Assembly: GCA_036784855.1 (NCBI GenBank)
Contig: JAZDSV010000007.1
Span: forward strand, 62,001-126,000
DNA: 64,000 nt
Source: Aphelidium insulamus
Taxonomy: Eukaryota; Aphelidiomycota; Aphelidea; Aphelidiaceae
Direction: 5' to 3'
The position numbers and the translations under genes were made by a program. The stretch's first letter is position 1; each line of letters begins with the position of its first letter. Below the pieces are notes generated by a model that was given only the letters and a program-made list of their open reading frames with translations, was not told the DNA's origin and did no database searches. Shown one piece after another: positions 42,692-53,181 of this stretch.

Positions 42692-44095
42692 TTATCTACT
42701 GCATAGAAACACATTTGTCATGCCGATTATGGTCACAACCAGTATGAGAAATGCCATTCTAACTGCAGGATCCAGCCTGGCAAGTTCAGGGTTCTTTGAG
42801 AGTATCCACCGTTTGGTTGCCGTTGTTACGGCCAGATTGAAATCTTTGCTTGAGAATACATAACCATTGTCGACGGCCCACTGCAAAATTTCTAAATTGC
42901 CATGCGAGAGGGCGCACTCGGTGCATTTCGGCCAACTCCACTGGATGCCGATTGATTCTGCACGCGCTTTGAGGGCTTGCAGCACGTCCAGGAGTCCCTT
43001 CCATATCGCGTCTTGAACTAGTTCCTCCAGATCATACCGCGGACAACCATTTTCTACAGCCCATGTTGCCGTAGTAGGTGAACAAGTCGCAGTCAGTATC
43101 GTCATTAAGCCCCACGGACATCCATTACTGTGAGCCCAGGTAAGTACGTCCAAATGGCCACCTTGGGCGGCCTCAAAACACGTTTCTTCATCCCAAGGAC
43201 ATCCAATACTTCGAGCCCATTTAAGGACGTCCAAATGGCCGCCACTGGCCGCGTTGGAACATGTTTTTTTATCCCACGGGCATCCATTTCTGCGAGCCCA
43301 CTGAAGAACGTCTAAAAAGCCACCCTTGGCCGCGTTGGAACAGGTATTTTCATTCCACGGTAAGCTTTGAGCATGGGCCCACTTCAGCACCTCGATATGG
43401 CCACCACGGGCAGCCTCTGCATATGTGTCTTCACTCCCAGTGTGACCAATCGATTGCAACCATTGTAATATGTCAACATGTCCGTGTCTAGCCGCTATGC
43501 CATATGTGCGTTCAGAACAGAAGCAATATCTGTGCCGTACTGCCCACTGGAACACGTCAATGTTACCTCCCCGTGCTGCAAAGTCGCACGCACGATTGGG
43601 TATGGGCCATTTGTGACCGCACGTGCCGCACATGCACAGCCGTTGCATCCTTCCCGCCAGATTCCCCCAATATGCAAAGCAGTCTGCGCACGGCTCGCAC
43701 AAACGCAAGAAATTCTGCAGCGTTCCGTAGCGCGCCATAGACTGGACCATTGTCGATTGCGAGGTTTGCATATCAGCGCGATCCACCGCATATCGTGCCC
43801 TGGCAATCGACACGGCGGCTTCTCTGTATGAAGTAGAGGTGTCCCCTCTGTGCGCAGATAGATATGCCGCGTGCATCAGTTTCGCCGTGGGGCAAACGAA
43901 CAGGTACGAGCTACGGCCCACGAACTGCATCACGGTCTCTAATGCGTCGCTGCGAAAGAAATCTTGTTTCACGTCTGAATGCTGCAAGGGACCATTCACC
44001 AATGGGGGAGAAGGCGGTGCAGTAGGTGCACCATGCACCACCATGGCAGCAGATGTGATCAGCGTGAAATGGATGCCGGTGGCGAGGGCCTTCAT
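42692..44095 (-). CDS. Signal-peptide-bearing F-box-like repeat protein, copy 4
   Basis: The ATG at 44095 gives MKALATGIHFTLITSAAMVV, a signal peptide; 44116 is an in-frame alternative. SDALETVMQFVGRSSYLFVC resembles the F-box-like module. Repeats include GGFLDVLQWARRNGCPWDKK, GGHLDVLKWARSIGCPWDEE and GGHLDVLTWAHSNGCPWGLM. A C-terminal hydrophobic segment (VRMAFLILVVTIIGMTNVFL) could be a membrane anchor. Like copy 3 it combines an F-box-like module with secretion or membrane signals. It is about 65 kb-window neighbours' close relative but clearly diverged from copy 1. Confidence 0.72.
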   Translation of the reverse strand: MKALATGIHFTLITSAAMVVHGAPTAPPSPPLVNGPLQHSDVKQDFFRSDALETVMQFVGRSSYLFVCPTAKLMHAAYLSAHRGDTSTSYREAAVSIARARYAVDRADMQTSQSTMVQSMARYGTLQNFLRLCEPCADCFAYWGNLAGRMQRLCMCGTCGHKWPIPNRACDFAARGGNIDVFQWAVRHRYCFCSERTYGIAARHGHVDILQWLQSIGHTGSEDTYAEAARGGHIEVLKWAHAQSLPWNENTCSNAAKGGFLDVLQWARRNGCPWDKKTCSNAASGGHLDVLKWARSIGCPWDEETCFEAAQGGHLDVLTWAHSNGCPWGLMTILTATCSPTTATWAVENGCPRYDLEELVQDAIWKGLLDVLQALKARAESIGIQWSWPKCTECALSHGNLEILQWAVDNGYVFSSKDFNLAVTTATKRWILSKNPELARLDPAVRMAFLILVVTIIGMTNVFLCSR

Positions 44096-44116
44096 GGTGG
44101 CGATCAACGAGCGCAA

Positions 44117-44257
44117 ATGATGAAAAGGCTTCTTTGTGTGGTATGGGCAATGTCAGCACAGAGCAAGCACTCTGCGACCAATATATACAACTCAACACAA
44201 ACACAATCTCACTGTGAATATATATATACAGACATTATAGACATATACACGATAGAC

Positions 44258-44290
<33 letters not shown>

Positions 44291-44635
44291 AGGAGAGAAA
44301 TGAAATCGACAAGCGCGCGTGCACAAAAGGGCCGATCGACACATACGAATTGTTGTGGCACGCGCAATTAAATACTGTTCCGCAAGTGCCGCCGTGTTCC
44401 GCCTGCACTGTGCTACCATCTGCATACAGCACATACACACAACATACACACAACATACACACAACATACGCACCACATTGCACCAGCCAGATACACATGG
44501 TCACCACACGTCGACAGAGCTTCCGATCGGGGGATGAGGGGGGCAAGGTGCGGCATTCTGTGTTGTGTGTGACACAGACTGATGTAGCCCACACACACTC
44601 ACTATCTATGACAGGCTGATGGCATTGACGGTGCC
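44117..44635. repeat. Intergenic stretch with microsatellites
   Basis: Holds an AT-rich run (about 44216-44291) and three near-identical 11-bp units of the ACACAACATAC type at about 44437-44470. It contains the promoter of copy 4 on the left and of CKS1 on the right. No gene is seen. Confidence 0.7.
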
Positions 44636-45160
44636 ATGATGGCCGATAGCAAGCACCACCACAGCAAGCACCCACTCAAACAACAACAGTCACAGCCAGC
44701 ACAGCCACCGCAGCCAGAGAGCAGTCTACTCTGCCTAGTGTATGAGGACCCGGCCAGTGCACAAGAGTACATATCCAAGATATACTACAGTGAAAAGTAC
44801 GAGTGCAACGGCCAAGAGTACAGGTCAGTGTGGCATTGTTGGATTGCAGCGAGTGTATACATATATCGTTGCTGATTTGTGTGGCCAGGCACGTGATAAT
44901 GCCCAAGGAGCTGTATGAAATGGTGCCAGACGAGTGCAAGAACATTCTACTGACGGAGGAAGAGTGGCGTAACTTGGGCATCTGCATGAGCCCTGGCTGG
45001 TTGGTATAAGTTGTCTTTGTAGGAATGCAATGATATATCTTGATGTTATGACATACTACATACTGCGTTGTTGATATATTTTTGCTGCAGGGTACACTAT
45101 GAACTGCACGGACCAGAGCCGCATATATTTCTGTTCCGGCGCCCGGTTCCGGACAGTTGA
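44636..45160 (+). CDS. CKS1: Cyclin-dependent kinase regulatory subunit
   Basis: Three exons: to about 44822, 44888-44999 or so, and from about 45091 to the TGA at 45158-45160; introns start GTCAGT and GTTGGT. The protein reads ISKIYYSEKYECNGQEYRHV, IMPKELYEMVPDECKNILLT, EEEWRNLGICMSPGWVHYEL and HGPEPHIFLFRRPVPDS, matching Suc1/CKS along its whole conserved length, including the HxPEPH hinge and phosphate-binding residues. A Gln/Pro/His-rich extension of about 35 residues precedes it. CKS proteins bind CDKs and guide multisite phosphorylation. Confidence 0.93.
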
Positions 45161-45381
45161 TCGCCAGTGGCAATGCTGACGTACTATTTCTCAATATATA
45201 TTTATATGCACTTGAGTTCTGCTTTATTTTGGGGCTGAGCTCTTACAGTCTCGTGCACATCAGCTGCCATTTCATGGTGAGATAGTCTAGTCCATAACGT
45301 CTAGAGTGTTTGCATTAGGGCAAAGAAGATATCAGAAGGCCTCCGGTGCCTCGCTCTACTAACATATGCATATATATATGT

Positions 45382-45412
<31 letters not shown>

Positions 45413-45496
45413 CATTGCGCTGTGCACTGCCTGAATGTCTGCTAGACGTACTCTGCCTCTAAGCCTTGCACAACACACAATCTAGACACAAATGCA
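45161..45496. other. Intergenic stretch with an AT microsatellite
   Basis: A TA dinucleotide run at about 45370-45409 is the only feature; it separates CKS1 from the IMPACT gene. Confidence 0.6.
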
Positions 45497-46552
45497 ATGA
45501 CAGAGGCGCGCGACGAGGAACGGGTGGCACTGGAGGCCATATACGGGGACGAGGGTGCTGCGGTACAGCTGCTATCCGTGCAAACTGGTGCCGGCAATGC
45601 GCTAGTGTACCACTTTGAGCTTCACGTGGAGGCCTCCTCATTGCCATCCACCCCGTGCTGTGATGCCATCGCGCTGCCACAAGTTGTCGACGCGCGGTGC
45701 ACGCTGGACGCAACGTATCCAGATGACAGGCCGCTCTCCTCGGCTTCTGTGGACGTGCGTTGTCGTAGTCGCGGTAATGGCAGCGATTCCACGTGGCTGA
45801 ATGAAGCAGCTATGCGTGATGCCATGCCCACATATGAATGCGGCCAGGCTGCCGTGTTTGAGTGGGTGGAGTGGCTGCGCGAGTGGCTGACAGCGCGCTG
45901 GTGTACACACGTACAGCAACATGTGTCTGCGGGACTGTGCAAGGAGAAGGAGCTGTTTGATGATAGTCTCGCGATTATACCAGCAGTCAACACGCTGTAC
46001 ACACCTCAACTTGGCAGTGATGAAGGCGATAATGGCGACAATGGCAACGACCATGACTGCCCCGAGATATTTAGCTCCACGGAGGAGCTGGTGGACCGTA
46101 AGAGCGTGTTTGTGGCACACGTGGCGCGCGTCACCAGCCGCCAACAAGTGTCGGCATTCGTGGAGAGGTTGAAGCAGACACCGCGAATATCGCGCGCCAC
46201 CCACAACATACTCGCCTACCGCTTCACACTGCCGCCATCAACATCAGCATCGGCATCAGCGGCAACTGGCACTCTGTCGGCATCCACATCTGCCACGGTG
46301 ATTGTGCAAGACTGTGACGACGACGGGGAGACGGCGGCTGGGTCACGGCTGCTGCACCTGTTGCAACTGTGCGACTGTATGGATGTGGCGGTGGTGGTGT
46401 CTCGGTGGTACGGCGGCGTGCAGCTCGGTCCCGACCGGTTCCGCCATATTAATCAGTGTGCCCGGCAGCTGCTGGTGCAGAGAGGCTTTATCAGCACTGC
46501 GTCCAAGTCCTCAGCGTCGCCGCCACTCGGCAAGAAGCGTCGCCCCCGCTAA
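45497..46552 (+). CDS. YIH1: IMPACT/YIH1 homologue (RWD plus UPF0029 domain)
   Basis: A single exon of 351 codons. The N-terminus MTEARDEERVALEAIYGDEG is an RWD domain, the Gcn1-binding module. The C-terminal half holds the UPF0029/Impact domain: LVDRKSVFVAHVARVTSRQQ, DCDDDGETAAGSRLLHLLQL and DVAVVVSRWYGGVQLGPDRF with RHI, all conserved. Yeast Yih1 and animal IMPACT bind Gcn1 and restrain Gcn2, keeping eIF2-alpha phosphorylation low. A Ser/Ala-rich insert splits the Impact domain before 'ATVIVQDCDDDGE'. Confidence 0.9.
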   Translation: MTEARDEERVALEAIYGDEGAAVQLLSVQTGAGNALVYHFELHVEASSLPSTPCCDAIALPQVVDARCTLDATYPDDRPLSSASVDVRCRSRGNGSDSTWLNEAAMRDAMPTYECGQAAVFEWVEWLREWLTARWCTHVQQHVSAGLCKEKELFDDSLAIIPAVNTLYTPQLGSDEGDNGDNGNDHDCPEIFSSTEELVDRKSVFVAHVARVTSRQQVSAFVERLKQTPRISRATHNILAYRFTLPPSTSASASAATGTLSASTSATVIVQDCDDDGETAAGSRLLHLLQLCDCMDVAVVVSRWYGGVQLGPDRFRHINQCARQLLVQRGFISTASKSSASPPLGKKRRPR

Positions 46553-46594
46553 TATACAAGCTATGCATGTGTTGTACGGAGTGTGTCTACATGC

Positions 46595-46624
46595 TGCATA
46601 TATATATATATATATATATATATC
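46595..46624 (+). repeat. AT microsatellite
   Basis: TA dinucleotide run just after the IMPACT gene, in the gap between converging genes. Confidence 0.8.
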
Positions 46625-46681
46625 TGGACGAATTTGTTGTAGTTTATTGCTATAAGTGATAATAGGGAAAACAGGTCTGTG

Positions 46682-48295
46682 TCAGTCAGCGAGCGTTGCC
46701 ACCGCGGGAACACTCAGCGACTCGTCGTCCACTGGCAGCATTGACCGTTCCAGCTGCGTCATTTCGGCCACCGTGTACTCGGTACACGCTTCGAATTCTT
46801 GCACAGTTAGTTTGCCCTTGAGTGCAGCGGCCGCCCCCGTCACTGTGACCCCCTGCTGTCGGCCGTGCACTTGTTGATGTACATGTTGTTGTTGGTGTTG
46901 CTGTTGGTGTTGTTGGTGTTGTTGGCGTCCCTTTGCCACTCGCCACAAACAGAGGGCGGCCAGTTTGCTGGGTGGCAGTGAGGCGGAGCACACGTGCAGC
47001 TGGTACAGTGTGTCCAGGTGCTGCAGTGCTTCAATGTATCGCGGATCCTCGTACACGTAGAATGATGGTGCGTGGACAATAGAGTGCACCACTGTGGTGG
47101 CAGTGGTTCCGGAGCCGGAGCCGCGATGCTGCTGTCGGCCTTCGGTAGATCTTCCGGGGGACAGCGGTACCGCCACAGTGGTTTCCGCAGCGTGTCGTCG
47201 TTGATGGTGCAGGTAAATGCGCTTCTTTGCTGAGATGTTGAGTGTGCAAATATAGTAGGAGAGGAATATTTCGGGTGTGGGCAGTGTGATTATCTGCCAG
47301 TCCAGTGCCTGAGAGATTACATCAATGAAGCGGTATACAATGGCATTTATAATCATACCTTGCCAATAAAGATCTCCGCTTGCAAGAGCTGTACTGGCAG
47401 TGTTTGAGCTATGCCTGCCATTAGTGCTGCCGGCACTTGGTTTGTGCACTCTTCTGATTTGGCGGCCAGCGACAGGCTGGCGCCGGCAAGCAGTTGCATA
47501 TCGTCCATGTGAGGTGGGTCCGTACATCCCAAGTACCGGTCCAGTATCGTACAGGCCAAATAGCGCGTCGTATGACTCCATCCAAGGTCATCACAGCACT
47601 ACAAAAACCGTCAATAATATATTAAAAATTATGCGCAAGGTAATAACCAACCTCACGCATCCAGTTGAACAGTATGGGCCTGGTAGATGGGTACATTGTC
47701 CAAAAGTCTCCCGTGTTATGCATAACCTTTTCCCTCTTCTTCATTTGGAGATATATATCTCGATCATGCGATCCACCAAGCATCTATTATACATAAGCGT
47801 GCTCACTACATGTAAAGATAAACACCAACCTTTCTGTTCCGCAATACTTTCCACAGAGCAGTATTTTCAGCCGGAGGACAGTCGCGAAGCAGTTGGACAA
47901 AGAAGCTGCCCTGATACTTGCGGTACTTGTACTCGAGATACCGTGCCCGAATGTACGGATCGTAGGCAATGGACGAGAAGACTGTGCAGCACCGCAACAG
48001 ATTCGGGCACTGGCTCAGTATGAATATCGTGCCGAGAACAGTGTATGGTAGGTCTAGCAGAGTTGGCCGAGACACTGTGCACCGTTATATAAGTGAGTCA
48101 CATTCAGTGAAGCCCAGGAAAATGTATATGAACAGTCACAGCGGAAGCGACAGGGTAAACGTCAGTCATAGCAGACATGTGCAGTGCAGTGCAACACCAC
48201 TCACCCTTGACCCGCTCGTCGGTGGTCTGGTAGGCGTTCAGGTACCGTGCCCGCCGGGTGGTCACCACCGACGGAGACATTGGCAGCACAGTCAT
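46682..48295 (-). CDS. F-box plus cyclin-box protein (cyclin F-like)
   Basis: Five exons join in frame. Exon 1 (ATG at 48295 or 48280) gives MSPSVVTTRRARYLNAYQTT; after a long intron VSRPTLLDLPYTVLGTIFIL, SQCPNLLRCCTVFSSIAYDP is an F-box. A short exon reads MLGGSHDRDIYLQMKKREKV then TRPILFNWMRE, followed by the cyclin box: CCDDLGWSHTTRYLACTILD, QLLAGASLSLAAKSEE, LLQAEIFIGKALDWQIITLP and TPEIFLSYY. The C-terminus has His/Gln repeats (near 46880-46930) and ends at 46682. F-box followed by cyclin is the layout of cyclin F, an SCF adaptor that uses its cyclin box to bind substrates rather than a CDK. Such a protein in a fungus is noteworthy. Confidence 0.8.
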
Positions 48296-48596
48296 GTGCC
48301 CCTACAATGTACCGCTGCAGTTTCCCTGTGCCAGAGTGTTGTGGAGGCGACAACCGTCGAACAATCGAAGGCGGACAATGGGCTGTGGCGCAGACAGAGC
48401 AGCTCGGGAACAATGCGGCGCTCAAATGCAAAACTGTTTCCCGTTGGTTTGGTTTGGCTCACATGCCAATATGTTTCAGCGCATGAAAATATCTCCGATA
48501 TATACTTACATGTATTTACTACACTGCTTTAAGGCATTACTTCATACCCTTATCTATATTATACATACATGTGAACTGATCACACTTTGTATTGTT

Positions 48597-50812
48597 CTAT
48601 GAGCCGGATAGTTTGCAGAGAGCCTCCCAGGTCTGAATTACAAATGCACTTTGCTGTGCGTCACTTGTATCGCATTTGAGAGTGGCAATAGAAGCGCTCG
48701 AAGAGCTCATCAATACATAAGCTGCCGAAATCAGGCCGTGGCGATGTTCGGCATGTCGCCACGCGCATCCCAGTGCGGCAACAATGGCACGGTGCTTGAA
48801 TTCCGAGCTATCAAAGAGTGCGACAACCGGGTGCCGCAGATATGCCAGTAATGCACTTGGATTGTTTGAATAAACGCGCAGAAAGCTGGAAAGAACTTTT
48901 GAGCTGGCCAGTGGCCTGTCCTGGACACTCCACGTCCACGTTGGTGATCTCGAATTTGCACGTGGAATGACTTCATCAACGGTTGTCGGTTCCCTCCGCA
49001 GCAAATGCGTCCAAATGTCTTGGATGAAATGTTGATCGCGAGTTTTACCACAGCGCCGTACCAGGGTGGCCACTTGATTCGGCGTGAGTACAAGGCCAGA
49101 AGATGCGGCCAGCACGTTGTCATCAAGTCGGCGGAACAGGCGACGACGACAAGCGTCCATCGCGTTATCATGGCCCTCATTCTGTATGATGGATATGAGT
49201 GATAATGCGTTGTCTAGATGCAGGTACGTATCCAAGTCGCAGGCCGACGCCTCGTTCAGCTTCATCGTGTTGAGTAGTGAGCAGACATGTCGCTCCAAAC
49301 GATCACGATCATCGTCCTGCCGGGCGAGATGCCTTAAGCAGCGTATAAACACTTTTCCCGCTATCGGCACGGAATATGTGTAGGCCAGCTTTTGTAGTAA
49401 TTCAAGCGGCCCGTAATCGGTTGGCCTGCCATCACTCGCACGTCGACATGCGGCTTCGATAAGCGCCACTTGTATCGGAGGAGAGCTCAGCAATTCGACG
49501 TGGCTATGACAACCTGCGATCAGTTGCAAAAGACCACTGTTAAGCAGGAAGCCAATGTCAAGCGCATGTACGCTTATTTGACCGGCGACCATCTCTGTTG
49601 ATATTGACTTGCTGCCGTTTATCTTGGTATTGCCGCTGGATTTCACCACAAATTCGCGAATTTCTCGCGCAACTCCAAAATTGCTGGAGTCGGCCACGCG
49701 GTCAGCAAGTACCAATAGATAATGCACAACAGCAGCAGGTAACTGATGTCCACTATTGCTGTACAGCACGTGCATCCAATTCACCTGTGTCTTGGCCTTC
49801 TCATTAGTTGTTTTCGATGCAGATTGTTCGCGTCCAAGCGCGTTCAGCACTGCCACACCAGCGCGGCCATTCAACTGTATTCCATTGGACTTGGCCAGCC
49901 ATTTTACAACAACTGCACATGTTAGTGATAGTACAACGTTCCACTTGAAAGCGCACCAGATAAAACTGAGGCAGCGTCAATGCCACTGGAGCGACCAAGC
50001 GCGGCACATACAAAAGTCGATATTGCCTTTGATGTGTGACGAGTGCTTAATGTTCCACCGGATGCAGATATAAACTGCTCCAGAAGACTAGCACTGACTA
50101 CAAGGCCATCGCGTCCACAGCCATCACTGTTTAGACGACGCAGCAACATGCACAACGCGTGCAAACGCCGAGAATCCGCCATCATGTTCGTTGAAATGTC
50201 GCTACCAAACAGCAAAGCATGGCAAGCCCGCGCCATCGCTGACACCTGCGCGTCTCCGCCTTCACACAACCTCTTCAGTCGCTCGCGAAATAGAGCCGGC
50301 TCTGAACGCATCAAAACGTTCCAGGCGCGCGTGTCCGCCGCAGAATTGTCGCGTGGGGAATCGGCATTGCCAAGCACAGGTTCAAAGCTTGGGGACCCGT
50401 CTCTACTCGCGAAAGACTGCCTTGTCATTGGAGTACAGGGAGGCTTGCGGCCTGGAATGGCGCGCGCCATGAGAAACTCCCGCCGAGCCCACAACGATAA
50501 CCGATGCACTCCGGGACTGCAAACTCGATGGCGACCAGCTGCTGACGCAATCGACGCGGCCACACCACGTCTATATAGTGCGGATAGCGCCGCCGGCACC
50601 GGCACCGGAGACTGGCGGCCCGACTGCTGTTCGGCGCGCAGCACGGTGTCCAGCCGAGCGCGTAACGCGTATCGCTGCTGCAGATATGGCTGCAGACGGC
50701 TGGCACGCACCATCATGGATGCAGTGTCCAGTGGATGAACCCGGACGCGTGGCACATCGATGGAGCCGCAGCCGCGTCGATTTCGGCGGACTTCGCGCCA
50801 CAACCGCTCCAT
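48597..50812 (-). CDS. Unrecognised helical protein, probably mitochondrial
   Basis: Two exons: 50812 to about 49950 and about 49917 to 48597, joined by a roughly 33-40-base intron (donor GTGGAA, acceptor TGTGCAG) that keeps frame into VVKWLAKSNGIQLNGRAGVA. The N-terminus MERLWREVRRNRRGCGSIDV is rich in Arg and free of acids except two Glu, as in many mitochondrial presequences. The rest, about 730 residues, is a run of amphipathic helices (PAAVVHYLLVLADRVADSSN, TPNQVATLVRRCGKTRDQHF) suggesting a helical-repeat solenoid such as the PPR-related mitochondrial RNA factors. No repeat consensus was confirmed, so the function stays open. Confidence 0.6.
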
Positions 50813-50961
50813 GATTGCTCAATCAGAGGACTGAATGGTTTGGGGCCATACAACATCTACAAGTGGGTAATTCATGGTAATCAGTGGATGCAGCAGTATT
50901 TCATGTTATGCAGAATGCGTTTAGTGTTGTGGTCGGGAAGAATGCAATCGCTTATGAAAAG

Positions 50962-53019
50962 TTACTGGAACACATCGGCAACCAGTGCGCGTTGGTTTTC
51001 GGCGATAAGGCTTCGGTACTTGGCGACACAATCTTTCCCCAGCAAGTAGCAAAGCAGGCGAGAACGGAGATCTAAGTGGATTACGTGCTGGTTTCCGTTG
51101 ACGGTGGGCGCAGGCAACGGAGTTCCGGGCGATCCGTAAAAAGGAACCGTGACACAGAGACACAGGAACGGCGTTGTTATGTTGGCGGGTTTAAATGCTT
51201 CTGGATTGTTCGTTTTGCCGTACCAACTTTCAGGGACTGTGGCAGCTAGATTTGCCGCACATTTGCCGTGTGAGACATACATATTGCCACTCGCTCTAGA
51301 TTTGAATGACGCTTTACCAAAGTAGCCGATGAAACGATACCAGCCATTTGGTCCCGCGTGTTTTGCCGGAAGAACATACGTGATAGACTTTTTCTGACAA
51401 CAATTAATGGCAAATACTCCTTGACGCGCTTTCTCCTCCTCGGAAATGTAAACTGGCGGGTCCAATTTCCGAAGCGTTGTCCGAAATGCCCGTGGAACTT
51501 CAGCCCACGCAGTATCCGATTCCGGAATATTATTCCACCATCCCAAGCGAAATCTCATCGCGACGAAGAAATGGAACAGCGACTCTTGGGACGGAGAATG
51601 ATTAGTGTTGTTAGTATTTACAAAAATGCGGGTCACTATATGTTGTTGCAGTTGGTTACTGAGGTCTGCGTCATGTTTCAGCACATTAATTGAAGCTTCC
51701 GTCACAATAGGCTCAATTTGCCAGTAGGTTCCACCGCGCGCATCAAGCTTCCGCAAGGAAATCAGTGCTGTGCTAGTGAGATCTGCAGTATCGTTCGTGC
51801 TTAAAACCGATAATGCTTCGCCCTTCAAAGTATTGATTAAATGTTCCAGAGTTGAGTCATTTCCAACGTTACTATCTGGGGCAATGTCTCGGAGCGATGT
51901 ATCGTTTTTGATGGCCATGGACCAATATGAATATAGTGAAACTCCGGCAACTGGACTTCTAGTAAGCAGATAGAGGTAATTGTCCAACAGATCTTCGAAT
52001 CCCGATGCCACAATTTCATCCTCCGCTGTACTTTTACGCAAAGCCCCTAATTGATCTAGAAATTTCGATAGAAATCGCGGTCTCCCTTGGAGCATGTAAC
52101 ACGCTCGAGTTAGCGCTTCATCTTTTGTTGTTGCTAACGCATCAAAGAGAGCCAAAGGTATGGATTGTTTCACGATATTTTTCACGTCTTCAAAGCTGTA
52201 ATGGCTAAATTCGGTAAAAACCAAGAGCCCTTCTTTCCCGCCAACTTGAGAACCAAATAAATTGATATCTTTGAGTCTGAGATGGGTTCCACACCAGAAC
52301 GAAGGGAATTTCCGGTAGACGAAATGTACCATATGTAGAAACAGTGATCGTGTGAATTCGCCGCTGTTATCGCAATATCGATTTTGCAATATTGGAAGGA
52401 GTTCTTGTGCTTCGTCCATGGCAAACGTGAACCCCGACATATACCTAATGCACAACCATTTCACTTCTGAATAGTTGCAATTTTCAGTAAGTTTTTTGTA
52501 AAGAGCGCAGCTCGCATTCAAAAACCCAACACTATGCTGAATCGAAACATGTCGGCGCCAGGGCCGCGTTTCGTCTGAAATTTCTACAATTTGCAGAATC
52601 GCGATTCTCGCGATTAACAGACAGTAGAGCAAACGATTTGTCTCCATTTGTAACGCTTCCGCCTGATGCGTATGATCCAAATCCGAGGCCGTAACTTTGA
52701 TATCGTCGACTACTTGTAGCAAATCTGTGTGCGACACCGTATTAAAGTAGAGACTTTTTCTTGCCGAACATATATCAACACATGTGCGGCTCTTTCCGCA
52801 GCCACTGGCACCAATGAGCACAGTTAGATATTTTGCGTAGAAAGAATTTGGACTAATCCTTGTAGCCGGCATCGCGATGTTCAACCTGGCCAACCGTGTC
52901 TCCCACGTTGGATCAAAGAGAGACATGGCCTCAACATTGATTACTTCATCCTTGCAAATTTCATTGATGTTGCAATCATTCAAGAAGGCGGCAATAATAT
53001 TTTCCGCATTATTGATCAT
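50962..53019 (-). CDS. Crinkler/RHS-type P-loop ATPase
   Basis: The frame is open from 53310, but the ATG at 53019 (MINNAENIIAAFLNDCNINE) is preferred because the part above it overlaps the start of the gene on the other strand; it gives 685 residues. Walker A is LIGASGCGKSRTC (residues about 69-80), Walker B is TFAMDEAQELL, and WCGTHLRLKDINLF may hold a sensor. FTEFSHYSFEDVKNIV and CYMLQGRPRFLSKFLDQLG are further blocks of the STAND-like NTPases found in CRN proteins of chytrids and Rhizophagus and in trypanosome retrotransposon-hot-spot proteins. No CRN header or signal peptide precedes it. The role may be as an ATPase module of a secreted or intragenomic effector; that is inference. Confidence 0.75.
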   Translation of the reverse strand: MINNAENIIAAFLNDCNINEICKDEVINVEAMSLFDPTWETRLARLNIAMPATRISPNSFYAKYLTVLIGASGCGKSRTCVDICSARKSLYFNTVSHTDLLQVVDDIKVTASDLDHTHQAEALQMETNRLLYCLLIARIAILQIVEISDETRPWRRHVSIQHSVGFLNASCALYKKLTENCNYSEVKWLCIRYMSGFTFAMDEAQELLPILQNRYCDNSGEFTRSLFLHMVHFVYRKFPSFWCGTHLRLKDINLFGSQVGGKEGLLVFTEFSHYSFEDVKNIVKQSIPLALFDALATTKDEALTRACYMLQGRPRFLSKFLDQLGALRKSTAEDEIVASGFEDLLDNYLYLLTRSPVAGVSLYSYWSMAIKNDTSLRDIAPDSNVGNDSTLEHLINTLKGEALSVLSTNDTADLTSTALISLRKLDARGGTYWQIEPIVTEASINVLKHDADLSNQLQQHIVTRIFVNTNNTNHSPSQESLFHFFVAMRFRLGWWNNIPESDTAWAEVPRAFRTTLRKLDPPVYISEEEKARQGVFAINCCQKKSITYVLPAKHAGPNGWYRFIGYFGKASFKSRASGNMYVSHGKCAANLAATVPESWYGKTNNPEAFKPANITTPFLCLCVTVPFYGSPGTPLPAPTVNGNQHVIHLDLRSRLLCYLLGKDCVAKYRSLIAENQRALVADVFQ

Positions 53020-53181
53020 CTCGGAACGCGAAAGAGTCTTAATTTGTGAGGTATTGGTGTTTCTTGTGCCCTTTGCGCTGCTGCTGCGATGCAGCGAAGG
53101 CTTTTTGCGAAAATTGGCCTCGTTTTTTATATGTGAAGTCAGTTTAGCCGCAATACACGTGTCTGGAAAAAATAATTCAAC
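53020..53181. promoter_or_regulatory. Shared divergent promoter region
   Basis: 162 bases lie between the preferred start of the P-loop gene (minus) and the ATG of the next gene (plus). No TATA box is clear. The minus-strand frame stays open through it, so an older, longer N-terminus of the P-loop protein may have been displaced. Confidence 0.4.
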
